In this document: positions 12,888 through 24,009 of the stretch, piece after piece
Numbering within the stretch: position 1 is the stretch's first letter
Layout: the number at the start of each line of letters is the position of its first letter
Assembly: GCA_963995505.1 (NCBI GenBank)
Contig: OZ023181.1
Coordinates: forward strand, 2,145,487-2,209,486
Source of the DNA: Hypericum androsaemum
Lineage: Eukaryota > Streptophyta > Magnoliopsida > Malpighiales > Hypericaceae
Reading direction: 5' to 3'
Length of the DNA stretch: 64,000 nt
Notes under the pieces: model-generated
Seen by the model: the letters and a program-made list of their open reading frames with translations, nothing else
Told to the model about the DNA's origin: nothing
Database searches by the model: none
Made by a program: the position numbers and the translations under genes

Positions 12888-12892
12888 GATCG

Positions 12893-13410
12893 AATCTGGA
12901 TTCAACACGCCGGTGGGAGCTCTTCCTTAATCGACAGAAAGCGGCGGTGGTCCGGTGGAGTTTCCGCGGTAAAAACCTTCACCCAATCAAAACAAACGGA
13001 TCTTAGAGTGGAGTTTTTTTAATAGAGGTATCAATTAACGTACCTCTATTAAATTAAACCAACCATACCCCACTTGTCTCACTGACCAACTACCTGAAGT
13101 TCATCATCCTTCTTTTCTCTGGGTATATAGATATATATATCAGTTTTTGCAACCACTCTGGTCCAGCATTTAGTGATCTGGCTCTAAATCAATGGCGCTA
13201 GGAATTTATTATGTTTGTTAAGGCCGCTATTTGTCAAAGTATCGAATAAGAACCAATCTGAATTAGTCTAAATAGTAAGAAATTTGAATTGAATAAATAA
13301 ATACCGAATAAGAACCAATCAAAATTAGCCCAAGTAGATTGGATTAAATAAAGAAAGTAGTAATCAGGATTGAATACGACTCAACAATGTTCAACTCTAA
13401 ATTTTCAACA
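12893..13410. other. Intergenic flank of the solo LTR
   Basis: A GC-richer patch (12893-13010) has no recognisable protein. It is followed by AT-rich sequence with two approximate copies of GAATAAGAACCAATC (near 13247 and 13308). No gene is supported. Confidence 0.4.
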
Positions 13411-13419
13411 AAGAATTAT

Positions 13420-14748
13420 GATAAAAATACACTTTAGTATCATGTGATTTAATGTATTTCAAGTTTAGAGTGTGTGGTTTAAAGTTTCAAATTTTGTCCC
13501 CGTGGTTATTTTTTTCGGACAGTAGTCAGTCCCGGGCACTTACCCGGCCATTTGGCTATCCACATGGACTCCACATCATCCAAAACGTTGTTGTTTGGCA
13601 TCCCACGTGGACATCGCAATTTATAAGTTGTTGCTGACGTGGCATATGATAAATTATCAAATCAGTCACAGTTTTGTTTATATTTTCAAAACGAACCCCC
13701 TTCCTTGTCCTCTTCTTTCGCCTATCTCTCTTCCTCCTCCTCCCGCCTCACTCCTCTCTTCTTTCATTGCTTACTGAACCACCAGAAACCAAAAAAAATG
13801 CTAAATTCCTTGAATTTTCATCACACAAGAAAAGAACTAATCAATCCAAAAAGCTAAAAAAACCAAATTAGCCGAAAGAGATCGAATAAAGCTGTTTTAC
13901 CCCAAAGAAGAGGACAACCACCGAAAAGCAGCTTTAACCCCAAGACAAAATTCCTACCTAAAGAGATCGATTTTCTACGTCGTCGTCGTTAGGGTTTTGA
14001 AATTTGGGGGAGAACTTACCGGCGGCGATTTCCGGGAGCTCGTCTCTTCTCTGAAATCAAACACCTAGAGCTCGTTCTTCATCACCGAAAAGATGGGAAG
14101 AGGACCGGCAACAATCGAGTCGACCCGGGCCGGGGCCGGGGCCGAGTCAAGGAATCGATCGCAGGAAATTTTAATTAATTGCCAAAGACGGGCCACGTAG
14201 TCCGGGATAGTTAGGGTTTGGGTGTGGAACCCTCTTGATACCTTACTTGTGGCAAGTTAAGGTTTGGGTGGTGGTTCTTCTTCGGAGATGCAAGGAGGAA
14301 GTCATGTTTTAGATTTGATGTCTCGCTATTAGTCTCGACTCTTGGTTGTGGGGTGATTGTTTTGTTCCAGGCTTGGCGTTAAAAGAATGGGGATGTGATG
14401 TTATTAGAATGAGCCTGGTTGATTTGAAGCATTGAAGGTTGGGGATGGTGAATTAAAGCAGATAGCAAGAGGTTGATGGTGAAATGGAGGGTATACAAGT
14501 CATTTTGGGAGGGGAAGAAGATATGGTGGGAGGAGGAAGATGAAGTGCTTTTTAGAAATTTGAAATAAAAATCAGGGTCTGGTTTGATAATTTACCACAT
14601 AACACATCATCAACTTCTTCAAATTATGAAATCGTGAATCGCCACGTCAGACGCCATACGATTTTGTTTAGGGGATGTGGAGCCCACGTGGACCATACCC
14701 TAAATTTGAAATACGTTAAACTACATAGTACTAAAGTGTACTTTTACC
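13420..14748. mobile_element. Mutator-like element, non-autonomous, 1.33 kb
   Basis: The two ends form long imperfect inverted repeats of at least 55 bp. The left end begins GATAAAAATACACTTTAGTA; the right end, read in reverse, begins GGTAAAAGTACACTTTAGTA. They continue with matching words (TGTATTTCAAGTTTAG against CGTATTTCAAATTTAG). The flanks are AAGAATTAT (13411-13419) and AAAAATTAT (14749-14757), a 9-bp repeat with one mismatch, as expected for Mutator-like transposons. There is no transposase. The interior (about 13690-14180) has leader-like pyrimidine tracts and a GC-rich segment with a short open start near 14094, which may be captured gene sequence that I cannot identify. Confidence 0.78.
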
Positions 14749-14757
14749 AAAAATTAT

Positions 14758-15171
14758 GGAGAAAAAAATATCAGCCAGAGACGAGACGAGTCGACTCTAT
14801 ATACCAGAGATTTACCACCACAAAAAAAAATTAAGTAATCAAAAGCGCGAGCATCTATACACCATTGACTCATAAGGAGCATCCATCACTTTTCAACTGA
14901 ATGTTTGGAAGATCAGCGGGAAACTCGGGAGACTTCTTCAACCTCCAAACTCGGCCAACCAGAATTATGTCCGAAAGAAGCATGTTTTCCAGGATAGAAT
15001 AGTTGAATCTTGACAACCTATACCGAACCACCAAGCGCAGGGCTGGTCCGTCCCACGAGACTTTCGTCATTCAAAAGGTTTGGTGTCTGTGATCCATTGC
15101 GGATCCAGGAACGACCAATCATGCCAGAGAAATCATCCGGAGTAACACAAAAACCAAACGTCTTGCTGCAT
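14758..15171. other. 3' flank of the O-fucosyltransferase-like gene
   Basis: This lies immediately downstream of the stop at 15174-15172 on the minus strand and probably includes the 3' UTR. A 66-codon frame at 14870-15070 shows no family resemblance and is taken as chance. Confidence 0.45.
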
Positions 15172-17091
15172 TCATGCTGTACTTGAGCATACTTCATGTT
15201 TCCTCAACAACTCTATGCTCTCAGCGATTGTCGACCCTGGAGTGCCTACGAAACCAAGGGAAGCACAACTGCAAACACTTTCCTCAATGTAAAGTAGTAT
15301 ATCAGGCAATGTCCTGAGAGAACAATCCGTATTTGTTTTGCTCATGTCACCAACCCTCGTCATATCAGATTGAAGCCTCCGGCTGCGCGCTGAAGCTACA
15401 AGCTTCTCTGCTGCTTTCCTCACCAAGTCATCCTTTTCTCTAAGAGAGTGGATCTTGAAGTGGCTGGGATCGCTGGCCAGATCTCCCAAGAAGGTATCAG
15501 TCCAATTACCTTGGGGAAGATCAGTCATGAGAAAGACATGGACAGGGGAAGCAGTATCCTCCTTCAAAGATTCTAACTTCTGTTTTAATCCTGAAAATGT
15601 AGCCTCCCGGTGGTTTTTAAACTGGCCGTCCAATAATCTAAGCTGTGCACAAAGAAAAGGGGCCTTTATGGTCTTGAGAGCGTATTCTTTCCCTGCGCTA
15701 ATGATTTCTGGAGCAAATGGAAGCAACTCAGTTCTCTTGAGCAACGAGTTAATTCTACCATCCATTTTTGCCTCATGGATATCAATATATAGCTGTGAGT
15801 CTTTATATGGGGAAGTGAACAGGCTCCCGAAAGCTAAAACTTTGGCCGAGTCAGCTGCCGAACCAGGGCCAAAGGCCCTATACACATCCCTGCGCCTCCT
15901 AACATAAGAAACTTTCTTTTTCTTCTTGAATTGTTCGTCGGGTTGAAATGAATCTTTTACCCCATCTTGTCCAACACTATCATACGTCCAGACAGTGGTT
16001 CTGCAATCCTCATCTACAGGGTACAGGCACTTATCTATATTACCATTCATCCCGGATGCTAAAGATCCACACTGCTCAAGGCTTTCAAACAAAGAGGAAT
16101 CTCCATTCACACTCTTCTTACAAGCCAGATCCACATTGAGATGACACCACAAGGAAACAAAATCCCGGAAATCCATCACTTGTATCGAAGATGGCACCAA
16201 AGATGAAATGTCAACAATATCCGTCATGGAAATGTACCTGCATTCACAAAGCAACACCACTAAATAAATTATTGCTTACTCCGGGTGTGTTAAACTACAG
16301 AGCTTCCTACATTGCTCGAATAGATCGCACACGGAAAAGCAAGAAACTCAAAACATTGAAATTAGATAGCACGTTATGTAATGACCAACACGACAAGCGT
16401 TCTTCCCTAGACTTCATTTCTCGTGTGGACTAGATATAGACCTATGAACTGTGTTGCAAGCAAATGTCAAGCACAAACTGATCTTAAGACCTCATAATTT
16501 CTAATTCAAATGACTTAAAACTGAAACAAAGATTAACTGGCAATGCAATCTTCCCATTCCTTCGCGCCCCGATCCAAAGACTCCTCGAAATCAATGCTCA
16601 GTAATAAGATCACAAAAAAATGAATTCTTGCCAATTAACGAAAAGAAAGAAAAAAAGAGAGAAATTTGAGAAATACCCATTTGTTTTTGTTTTGTTTACC
16701 TCCCAGATTTAACAAGCTCGAGGGAATGATCCCACACGGACTTCCTAATATCCCTAGGCTCGGCGACCCTGAACTTAGGACAACTCCCCAAAACGACGGC
16801 GTGGTGATCCAGCACCGGCGGGACCACCAGAGTCCGGTTCAGGATCCCGGCGAACAACAGCCCGTTCCTGAACTCGGACAGCTGGTTACTGAACCCGCTG
16901 TGTGGCGCGTACCAGAGGAACCTCTCCTTAGACGACGAACCGCACGGCTTTGTGAAAGGCGGGGCCGTTTGGAAGGAGACGAAGAGAAGGAGGAGGGAGG
17001 AGACTACGAGGAGGAAGGAGATTAGGAGGAAGGGGAAATTGGGATTCCTTTTGGGCCATCGCTTCTTGTGGAGGTCGAAGACGGTCTTCAT
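15172..17091 (-). CDS. O-fucosyltransferase-like type II membrane protein
   Basis: Two exons, 17091-16700 and 16237-15172, give a 485-residue protein; the split codon (AG then G) restores an arginine and both borders are GT-AG. Residues 1-20 are basic and about 21-40 form one hydrophobic segment, so the protein is expected to be anchored in the Golgi membrane with its domain in the lumen. Residues 60-110 carry the family signature: GFSNQLSEFRNGLLFAGILN, then RTLVVPPVLDHHAVVLGS. Near the C-terminus are ILLYIEESVCSCA and FVGTPGSTIAESIELLR, the typical end of the plant GDP-fucose O-fucosyltransferase (DUF246-like) group. In this group an N-terminal NQL..FRN motif and a C-terminal (S/T)TI region bind the sugar nucleotide. 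Acceptor and biological role cannot be read from the sequence. No defects are seen. Confidence 0.88.
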
Positions 17092-17890
17092 ATTTTTTGT
17101 CTGGGAATTTAGGGCCTCTCTGACTTTCCCTTTTTTTGTGGTGCGGAAGGTGAGAGACGGTCGGGTCGGAGTGTGTGGGTTTGATTTTGGGCCGATTTGT
17201 TGGGCTGGTTTGAATAGTTTTTGCGTTTTGATGTGCGGATTGAAGCTATAGAATCATCATTTATAGCAATCGGTATATTTGTTAGATCCGGGTCGGGTTA
17301 CAATTTGTATCAATTAAGAAAATCGTTGGTTATAGTTTTTCTTGTGATGGGCCAGGATGGGATACTTGTGATATTTCTGCTTGGGACGAATTGATATTCG
17401 AATTCGAATGGAGTCGTCAGCATATAATCTAAATTTGAAATCCGATTTTTTAATTCAAATTCAGATATTTTGTATTACCCGGAATTTAAATTTGATTTTT
17501 TTATTCGAATTCGAATAATAAAATTATTAATTTGAATTATCCGAAATATCCTACTTTGTTTAATATATGTTATATACTCATTACTGTCATTAGAAATTTT
17601 ATAATTGTTTAGTTTAGTTTGACGATTTGGATAATTTTGGATGACGTTTTATAGTTTATTTGAAGATTTCGGTAATTTTGGATAACATTTGATTTATGAT
17701 TTATTAAAGATTTGGTTAATTTTTAGTTTTTTTTATAATTTGGACCTAGATTTGGATAGTAAAAATTAATTCAGATATTTTGAATAATGTCAAATTCGAT
17801 AATATTTTAAATAATTCAGATATTTCAAATAATTCAGATTATGTTAATCCGAATGGTACGAGTAGAAATATGACCCACACCACAAGAGCC
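17092..17890. other. Intergenic region between the O-fucosyltransferase-like and KUA1-like genes
   Basis: This includes the promoter of the upstream minus-strand gene. From about 17390 to 17840 it is AT-rich with repeated ATTCGAATTCGAAT and AATTCAGATATTT words, the style of a worn MITE, but I could not find matching ends or a target repeat. Confidence 0.4.
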
Positions 17891-17897
17891 GGGTAGA

Positions 17898-18013
17898 TGA
17901 AATACTTCAACGAATAACTAACCAAACCGGAATGACACTGAACCAGTTACTAGCCTGAAATACTTCAACGAATAACTAACCAAACCGGAATGACACTGAA
18001 CCAGTTACTAGCC
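17898..18013. repeat. Perfect tandem duplication, 2 x 58 bp
   Basis: A 58-bp unit beginning TGAAATACTTC and ending TACTAGCC occurs at 17898-17955 and again at 17956-18013 without a difference. The pair ends 76 bases past the stop codon of the KUA1-like gene, so it probably lies in that gene's 3' UTR. Confidence 0.9.
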
Positions 18014-18089
18014 TGCTATAAACAGTGACCTATGGAATCCATCAGTCCAAACTAACCTACAGTCTCTAATCTCTAGAGAAAAGCCATCC

Positions 18090-19943
18090 TCAAACAGCAT
18101 GAATCGGGTTGCCGCCTGAATTCGAGCCCGAACTGCCGGACGAAGATGGTTTAGGATTGAAAGCAGACTGTCTGGCCGATCCGTCGAGCAACTTAAGTGA
18201 CAGGGGAGATGGTCCAGCATCCCCCATGGATTCTCCTAAGCTTAGTTTCGATATGCCAATTAGCTCATCCACGTTGATCGGGGCTTTTGAATGTACGGCC
18301 GTTGGCTTGACGATCTCGTGTCGCTCCTGCTTTGTTGGATCGGCAGGGTATCCTGTCCAGTAGGGAAGTGGAAAGGGGAAGAACGGTGAGAAGTAAGTCG
18401 GATATACCACCGGATAGCATGATGGTGAGCTATCTGGCTTTGAGGGGAGAGGTTCTCCGTCATTTGAATTGGTTGAATCCATGGATTCACATTCTTCGTC
18501 CAGAGGGGGAGGAGGTGGCGGTGGTGATGCCGCAATGGGCAACGAGTCATCAGCATGTGTTTCAGCCGAATAATGGTCAAGAGGAATGAAGTCTTGGGAT
18601 ACCATTTGCATGTCGGCAGGCTGCAAACACCATAATATGTTAGGGTAGAAAGAAAAGGGAAATCATAAAATAGCAATTCGAAGTCTCCCACTTTACAAAA
18701 CAGAGCAGACAACTAGCACATAGACACAGCAGATGCTTCGGTTTCCAATTAAGCTGCCTAGAGTTGAGCATCCCGCATGAGAAAAGGTCTAGCTGGGAGA
18801 AGCTTGGTTAGCAAAGCTACGAGAGGCAATGCAGCATAACTTTCAAAACGGGAACAAGACGAGAAATCGCAACAGAGCAGCCATTGTACAATAACAATCA
18901 GACATCAATTCTAGTACAAAATTGCAGTGGAATGAGGATTCACCAACGACCAATCTAAAAACAAGCATAGGAAATAAGGAGCTAAGTCTTACTTACTTGG
19001 TCGGCTACAATATCAAACAAGCTAGACCGACGCTTTCTCCTCGACACGTTGCTTTGCCTGATAAAGAACTTCTGAGCATGACTGGCTACCTGTGTAGGAG
19101 TTCTGGATATAACATAATTTCGTGCAATACCCCGCCAGTCTCCTTTACCAAGCTTTTGCAGACCGAGCAGAAACATCCTATGTTCCTCTTCGGTCCACGG
19201 AGTACCTGCAGAAACTTAATCCAAATCATGTCAGAGGAGGAACACATACATCCACTCGGCTAACAACACATGGTTATAGACCTAACTGAGATCAAAGGCA
19301 GTCCCATCCCAGTAAAAGCTGACCACGAAAGTAACGTCCCAACTTCAAACTTCACACAATCGACCACCAAGTACTACACATCGAGCAAAGCGAAACAAAC
19401 TGATCGCTACGAACTTGAATCAAACTTCCATGGCACTTCTTTCTACCTATCACACACTCACAATTACCCTAAAGATCAAAACTTCAAGGACAAAGATCCA
19501 AACTTTGATCAAACCCCCAACCCCAAACCCGAAAAAGACCAACTTTCGACTCCTTTTCTACTCGCACCGAACCGAGCCATAGAACCACTTCCACAACAAA
19601 AACCAAACCGAAGCAACATCTAAAACACCCAAACAACGATCTCTCTAGCAGCAAGTTTAGTTTTTTTTTTACCTTTCTTCCTCTCGCGGCTTGAGGACGA
19701 CCCGGCCACGAAGTCCTCGGAGGCGTAGCCGTCGGCGGCGCGATCGGGGGTGTCGCCGCCGGGGGACCCGGCCGGGTTGCCGAGGGCCCCACCGGCGTAA
19801 TGGCTGAGGTTCCCCATACTGGCGCTCTTCCGGATCGACGACAGTCCGTCGGTGAGCCGGACACCGAACAGCTTCACCCCCCGGTTCGGACATGTCCGAG
19901 AGTTGTGCCCGTTGTGGCTGCAATGCGAACACCGCCTCGTCAT
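18090..19943 (-). CDS. KUA1: KUA1/MYBH-type single-repeat MYB transcription factor
   Basis: Three exons, 19943-19673, 19205-18997 and 18620-18090, give 336 residues with GT-AG borders. Residues 5-18 form a CCHC zinc knuckle ([14 protein letters not shown]). It is followed by VKLFGVRL, which contains the plant repression motif (R/K)LFGV. The one MYB repeat starts about residue 92 ([20 protein letters not shown]) and contains the diagnostic SHAQKFF third helix, then [13 protein letters not shown]. Near the C-terminus are [10 protein letters not shown] and [10 protein letters not shown]; the latter holds LSLKL, an EAR-like repression motif. Arabidopsis KUA1 is a nuclear repressor affecting cell expansion and leaf senescence, and binds TATCCA-type sites (family knowledge). 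Length is close to the 365 residues of Arabidopsis KUA1. A CT run upstream may be part of the leader. Confidence 0.93.
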
Positions 19944-19951
19944 CGCCCTCT

Positions 19952-19954
<3 letters not shown>

Positions 19955-19991
<37 letters not shown>
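19955..19991. repeat. CT/GA microsatellite in the KUA1-like 5' region
   Basis: About 17 CT units lie 12 bases upstream of the start codon of the minus-strand gene, so the transcript would carry a GA run in its 5' leader if transcription starts further upstream. Confidence 0.85.
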
Positions 19992-19993
<2 letters not shown>

Positions 19994-20141
19994 ACAGTTT
20001 GGATCGGATGACGTGGATGTTCAATGCTCACACGAGAAGGGAAACGACGGCGTTTCGTTGATAATTGTTGTTGTGTAGGGGAGGATGAACAGGAGAGAGA
20101 GAGTAGAGAGAGATTGGGGGAGATGTGGTGTTTGAGGAAGG

Positions 20142-20165
20142 GGATATATATATATATATATATAT
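20142..20165. repeat. TA microsatellite
   Basis: A pure TA run about 200 bases upstream of the KUA1-like start. It may serve as or near a TATA region of that gene, but a simple repeat is all that the sequence shows. Confidence 0.7.
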
Positions 20166-20672
20166 TGTTCTGTCCATAATTAAGGTTATCTTTTCTGGTC
20201 TTGTCTTTACAAAGAAGCGTGATAAATCTAGGAGTTCGGTTGGGTGCTTCGCGGAGCACGGGAGAGCCGAGTGTGGGGATTGGGTAAACGACGTGGGGGT
20301 GGGTTTGACGTTGACTTGGGTTTTGACTGGGTTTAACTCCACTCCGCGGTGGGGGCAGATTCTATGGGGACAAGATTAATCCCCAAATTTGGGAACTAAA
20401 AAGAAGATTGTGGCAATCTAGGTATTAACAAAATAATTAAGGGTAAAATTGGAAAGCTAATAAAAACAAAAGGGGAGATGAAAAATTAGCTGGCACACTT
20501 TTTATGGAAAGACTAAAAAGGTAAAAAAAATAAATAAACCAATCTCACGTTAAAAGAGGAAGGGATTCTTTCTCTCTCTCATTAAATTATTGTCAAATTC
20601 AAAAATTCTACCACCTACCAGATTATTATTTTTTAAATAAACTCAAAAAACCAAAGAACGAAAATACAATAG

Positions 20673-21290
20673 AAACCCAATATCAGTACGTACTCAAACC
20701 AATATCAGTACGTGCTCAAACCAATATCATTACGTACTCAAACCAATATCAGTGCGTGCTCAAACCAATATCAGTACGTACTCAAACCAATATCAGTGCA
20801 TGCTCAAACCAATATCAGTACGTACTCAAACCAATATCAGTACGTACTCAAACCAATATCATTACATCTGAAAACCAATATCAGTACAGACTAAAACCAA
20901 TATCAATACGTACTAAAACCAATATCAATAGGTAATCAAATCAATAACAAGATGTACTCAAACCAATATCAATACATACTCAAGCCAATATTATTAGCGA
21001 TTGAAACCAATATCAGTACAGAGTAAAACCAATATCAGTATAGACAAAAACTAATATCAGTACGTACTCAAACCAATATCATTACATCTGAAAACTAATA
21101 TTAATACATACTCAAACCAATATCATCAGTGATTGAAACCAATATCATACAAACTAAAACCAATATCATTACAGACTCAAACCAAACAAAAGAGGTCGCA
21201 AAAACCAATATCACTACTGTAGAAAACCAATATCAGTGCTGTAGAAAATCATTATCACTACCGTAGAAAACCAATATCACTACTGTATTC
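20673..21290. repeat. Minisatellite array, unit about 21 bp
   Basis: Roughly 28 head-to-tail copies of a unit close to AACCAATATCAGTACGTACT. The core CCAATATCA is well kept, while the GTACGTACTC half changes along the array into CATCTGAAA, CAGACTAAA and finally CTGTAGAAA. Copies on the left are most alike, copies on the right most diverged. It is not a CRISPR array: there are no unique spacers. Confidence 0.9.
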
Positions 21291-22712
21291 TCCTTCCGTC
21301 GTTTCTTCTTCTTCTTCACAGACAGCAAGCGACGGCGGTACTCCAGGCGATGGACGAGCGACGGCGAGCACGTCTCCTCTAGGCACGGCGCGGGTTCGTG
21401 GGCTCTCTCCCCGAGCTCTCTCTCTCTCCTTGACGGCTCCTTCTTCTTCCGCCGAGCTCTCTCTCTCTCCTCGACGGCGGGGTGACGTCGGGCAGCAGCG
21501 GACGGGACTCGGCCAGCAGATCCGTCACCAACACCATGGGATCCATTTCCTGGATTTCTCCGGAGGTGGGTGGTTTCTTTGGTTGGGGGGGGAGAGAGAG
21601 GGAGAGAGAGAGGGAGAGATTTTTTAACTAGTGAAAGAGAGGGTGGAAGAGGAAGAGAGATGGTTGCTTTAACCTAGTTTTTTGTTTAAAAAGTCAAAAA
21701 TGTCCCTGATTGGTTATTGACCATTGGATGTAAATTTTTTTTTTAATCGAATCTAAGGGCTCTAAATCTAATCCCCACCTATGGACAACTTTTTATTAGT
21801 CCCCACTCAATCCGTCCTCCTCCGGGGGTACTGTACGTCGGTTCGGTCCCCCCCCCGATTCCTTGGAATAGACGACGTTTGGCCGAGATGCAATGTTTTT
21901 GAGGTCAGCGGCATGGTATGGACAATGTTATATAATCTGTGTGTTGAAAATTTTATAATATCAGAAATTATGTTGAGCCAATTTTTAATTTTTATATTTA
22001 AAACATGTTACACAGTTCTATGTCATATAAAATATATATTTATGATGTATGTATGTCGCATGTTGCACCACTGTTGTTGCATGTTGCATCATTGTTTATC
22101 ACGTGTTATACCATTTTTTGATTTACAGGTGAAATGTTGAAATTATTCATGTATCTACCCTAGTGAATCTCAATCGTGTGATTAAAAGCATAAGCATCTC
22201 CCCTACGGTCCAGATCCCACTCTAGATGGTGTTGATCACTCTATTAGTGACAATACTCAATCTATCATCGGGATAATAAAAATGCAACTAGCAATTTCAT
22301 GAAGTTGTTTTTTTATAAGTGTTGATAAAGTTATTTAATTTAATCAAGAAATCCAAGTTTTGAGTTATTAAAAATATAATAATATAAATATTTATTAGAA
22401 GATATTTATCACCTTTAAAAAAATTTAGTCTATTTAAAGTTAGACTAATCGTTCTAATCATATCCAGATATTACCTAGGAAATTTTTTTTCCAGTTGGAT
22501 CCAATTAATCTAAATAAATGACACTAACGTTCAAAAAAAGCATCCCGTTGATCTCATATGGACAATAATGAAAGGGTGGCAACAATTTTGATCTCACCGG
22601 TCACCACAGAGAGTGATATCTAAGATATACTTTGGAATATTTTATTAAGATATTCATTCCATATGGTCGGTGGATAATAATAATTAAATCAGAGGAGAGC
22701 CTACGTGGTGGA
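21291..22712. other. Intergenic; GC-rich patch then AT-rich sequence
   Basis: At 21300-21640 is a GC-rich stretch with GACGGCG words and CT/GA runs. It shares short words with the leader of the copia element at 42560-43010 (for example CTCCAGGCGATGG and GGGCAGCAGCGGACGG). After 21700 it is AT-rich without a gene. The text near 21740-21815 resembles 33130-33205 (both hold GTCCCC followed by CTCAATCC). Confidence 0.45.
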
Positions 22713-22730
22713 TCTAAATCTGGATGGAAT

Positions 22731-22963
22731 TTTTTTTATAAGTAATTTTGTATTATAAATATGTAACTGTACAATACAAATACAAGAAAGTTTGTAGGTG
22801 AGCAAAAGTTCTCAAGAGTTCCACCAAAAGTTCTATACGCCCAGTGAAAAGAGTCTAAGTAAAGTAAAATGTCTTGGCCGGCCAGTAAAGATGAAGAATC
22901 GTACCAAATGAGTCATTCCCGAACCTATAAGATAGAGGTACGTAGAAAAAGTTTATAGTCCAC
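22731..22963 (-). mobile_element. Short retroposon (SINE or truncated LINE), 233 bp
   Basis: The segment starts with a T run, which is a poly-A tail on the minus strand. It is flanked by a perfect 18-bp direct repeat TCTAAATCTGGATGGAAT at 22713-22730 and 22964-22981. That combination marks target-primed reverse transcription. There is no coding sequence. A box-B-like GGTTCGGGAATGA near the minus-strand 5' end is too weak to call it tRNA-derived. Confidence 0.75.
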
Positions 22964-22981
22964 TCTAAATCTGGATGGAAT

Positions 22982-24009
22982 AGATACCGCATATTCGACA
23001 ACGGTAAAAAACTCAGTCAGCCACTGTAAGAGAAGAGTTACCGCCGAATCAAAATATGTCAAAACCTTATCCTTATCCGCCGGATTTGTGGATACCGCAA
23101 TTGAACGGTCAAAGAATACTCACCGTGTTATGGCCCCGGATATAGCTTGGACGACAGGTTGATTGGGCTTTGACTTGTTTGGACTAAAAGATGAAGCCCC
23201 AATTCAGAAACAAGGGAGCCCCGAAATGGGCCCGAAACAAGGAAATGAGTATCATCCCATCATTTTTATAAGTAAATTTTTGTGGTGAACAGGATTTGGG
23301 ATTCAAATCGGCCATCCTTTTCTTACGTGGCATCCCATCCTTTGGAGTTTAGAATGGAAATCCTTTTGTACTCCGGGTTTTTCACCAAAATTAATATAAG
23401 TAATATGCACTTTTTTTTAGGGATAAGTAATATGCACTTTCGTTACGTCAAGGTGAGGAATTTTCTAGCTCATCGAGATATATAAGTTCAATTTATGAAA
23501 ATGTATATATGTTAAAATTTGGTAAAATAATATTTTTTGTCGGATTTTTATGAGTTTTTTTTTTGAAAGAAGGTTTTATGAGTTGATCGCCTCAAATATG
23601 TCTTCAATTTAGTGGATGTTATTTTGCAATTTTTATTTTGATTAAATTTGAGAAAGTACAATTTTGGTCATAATTAAATTAACAACCTGTCCTTTTCAAA
23701 ATGTACCTTGTAGTTAAAAGAGTTTTTTTTTTTTTTTGAGGATGTAGTTGAAGTCTTAAAGACTTAAGACCTTCTATTGTACCGTTGAATTTATCGGCAT
23801 ATTAAATTACTGGTACCTGAAGTTAAAGGTGACGCAACAGGCTTACGCCAGGGAAGGCATAAAAGCCAAAATATTACACCAAAGAAGAATATTCGGATCT
23901 TTGACATTAATGTGAACGTGATTTCCGCACCAATAACTATGCTCCCAATAAATATTATACAGAACTGGGAACATGCACCGGACAATAAATTTATGGAAAA
24001 ATTATGCTA
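22982..24009. other. Intergenic with several tiny tail insertions
   Basis: No gene is seen. Three short direct repeats surround T-rich inserts: ATAAGTAATATGCACTTT at 23396-23413 and 23423-23440; TTTTATGAGTT at 23546-23556 and 23574-23584; and an imperfect TGTAGTT(A/G)AA pair near 23709 and 23743 around a 16-T run. See the findings. Confidence 0.6.

Noticed and set aside
14870..15070. A 66-codon minus-strand frame after the O-fucosyltransferase-like gene
   Set aside because: No family resemblance, outside the gene's terminal exon, and short enough to arise by chance.
20673..21290. Regular repeats that could suggest a CRISPR array
   Set aside because: Repeats are contiguous without unique spacers, diverge gradually, and lie in a plant nuclear context.
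20357..21816. A possible Mutator-like element around the minisatellite (GGGGACAAGATTAATCCCC on the left, GTCCCCACTCAATCC on the right)
   Set aside because: The ends share only short GGGGAC words; no consistent inverted repeat and no target duplication could be read.
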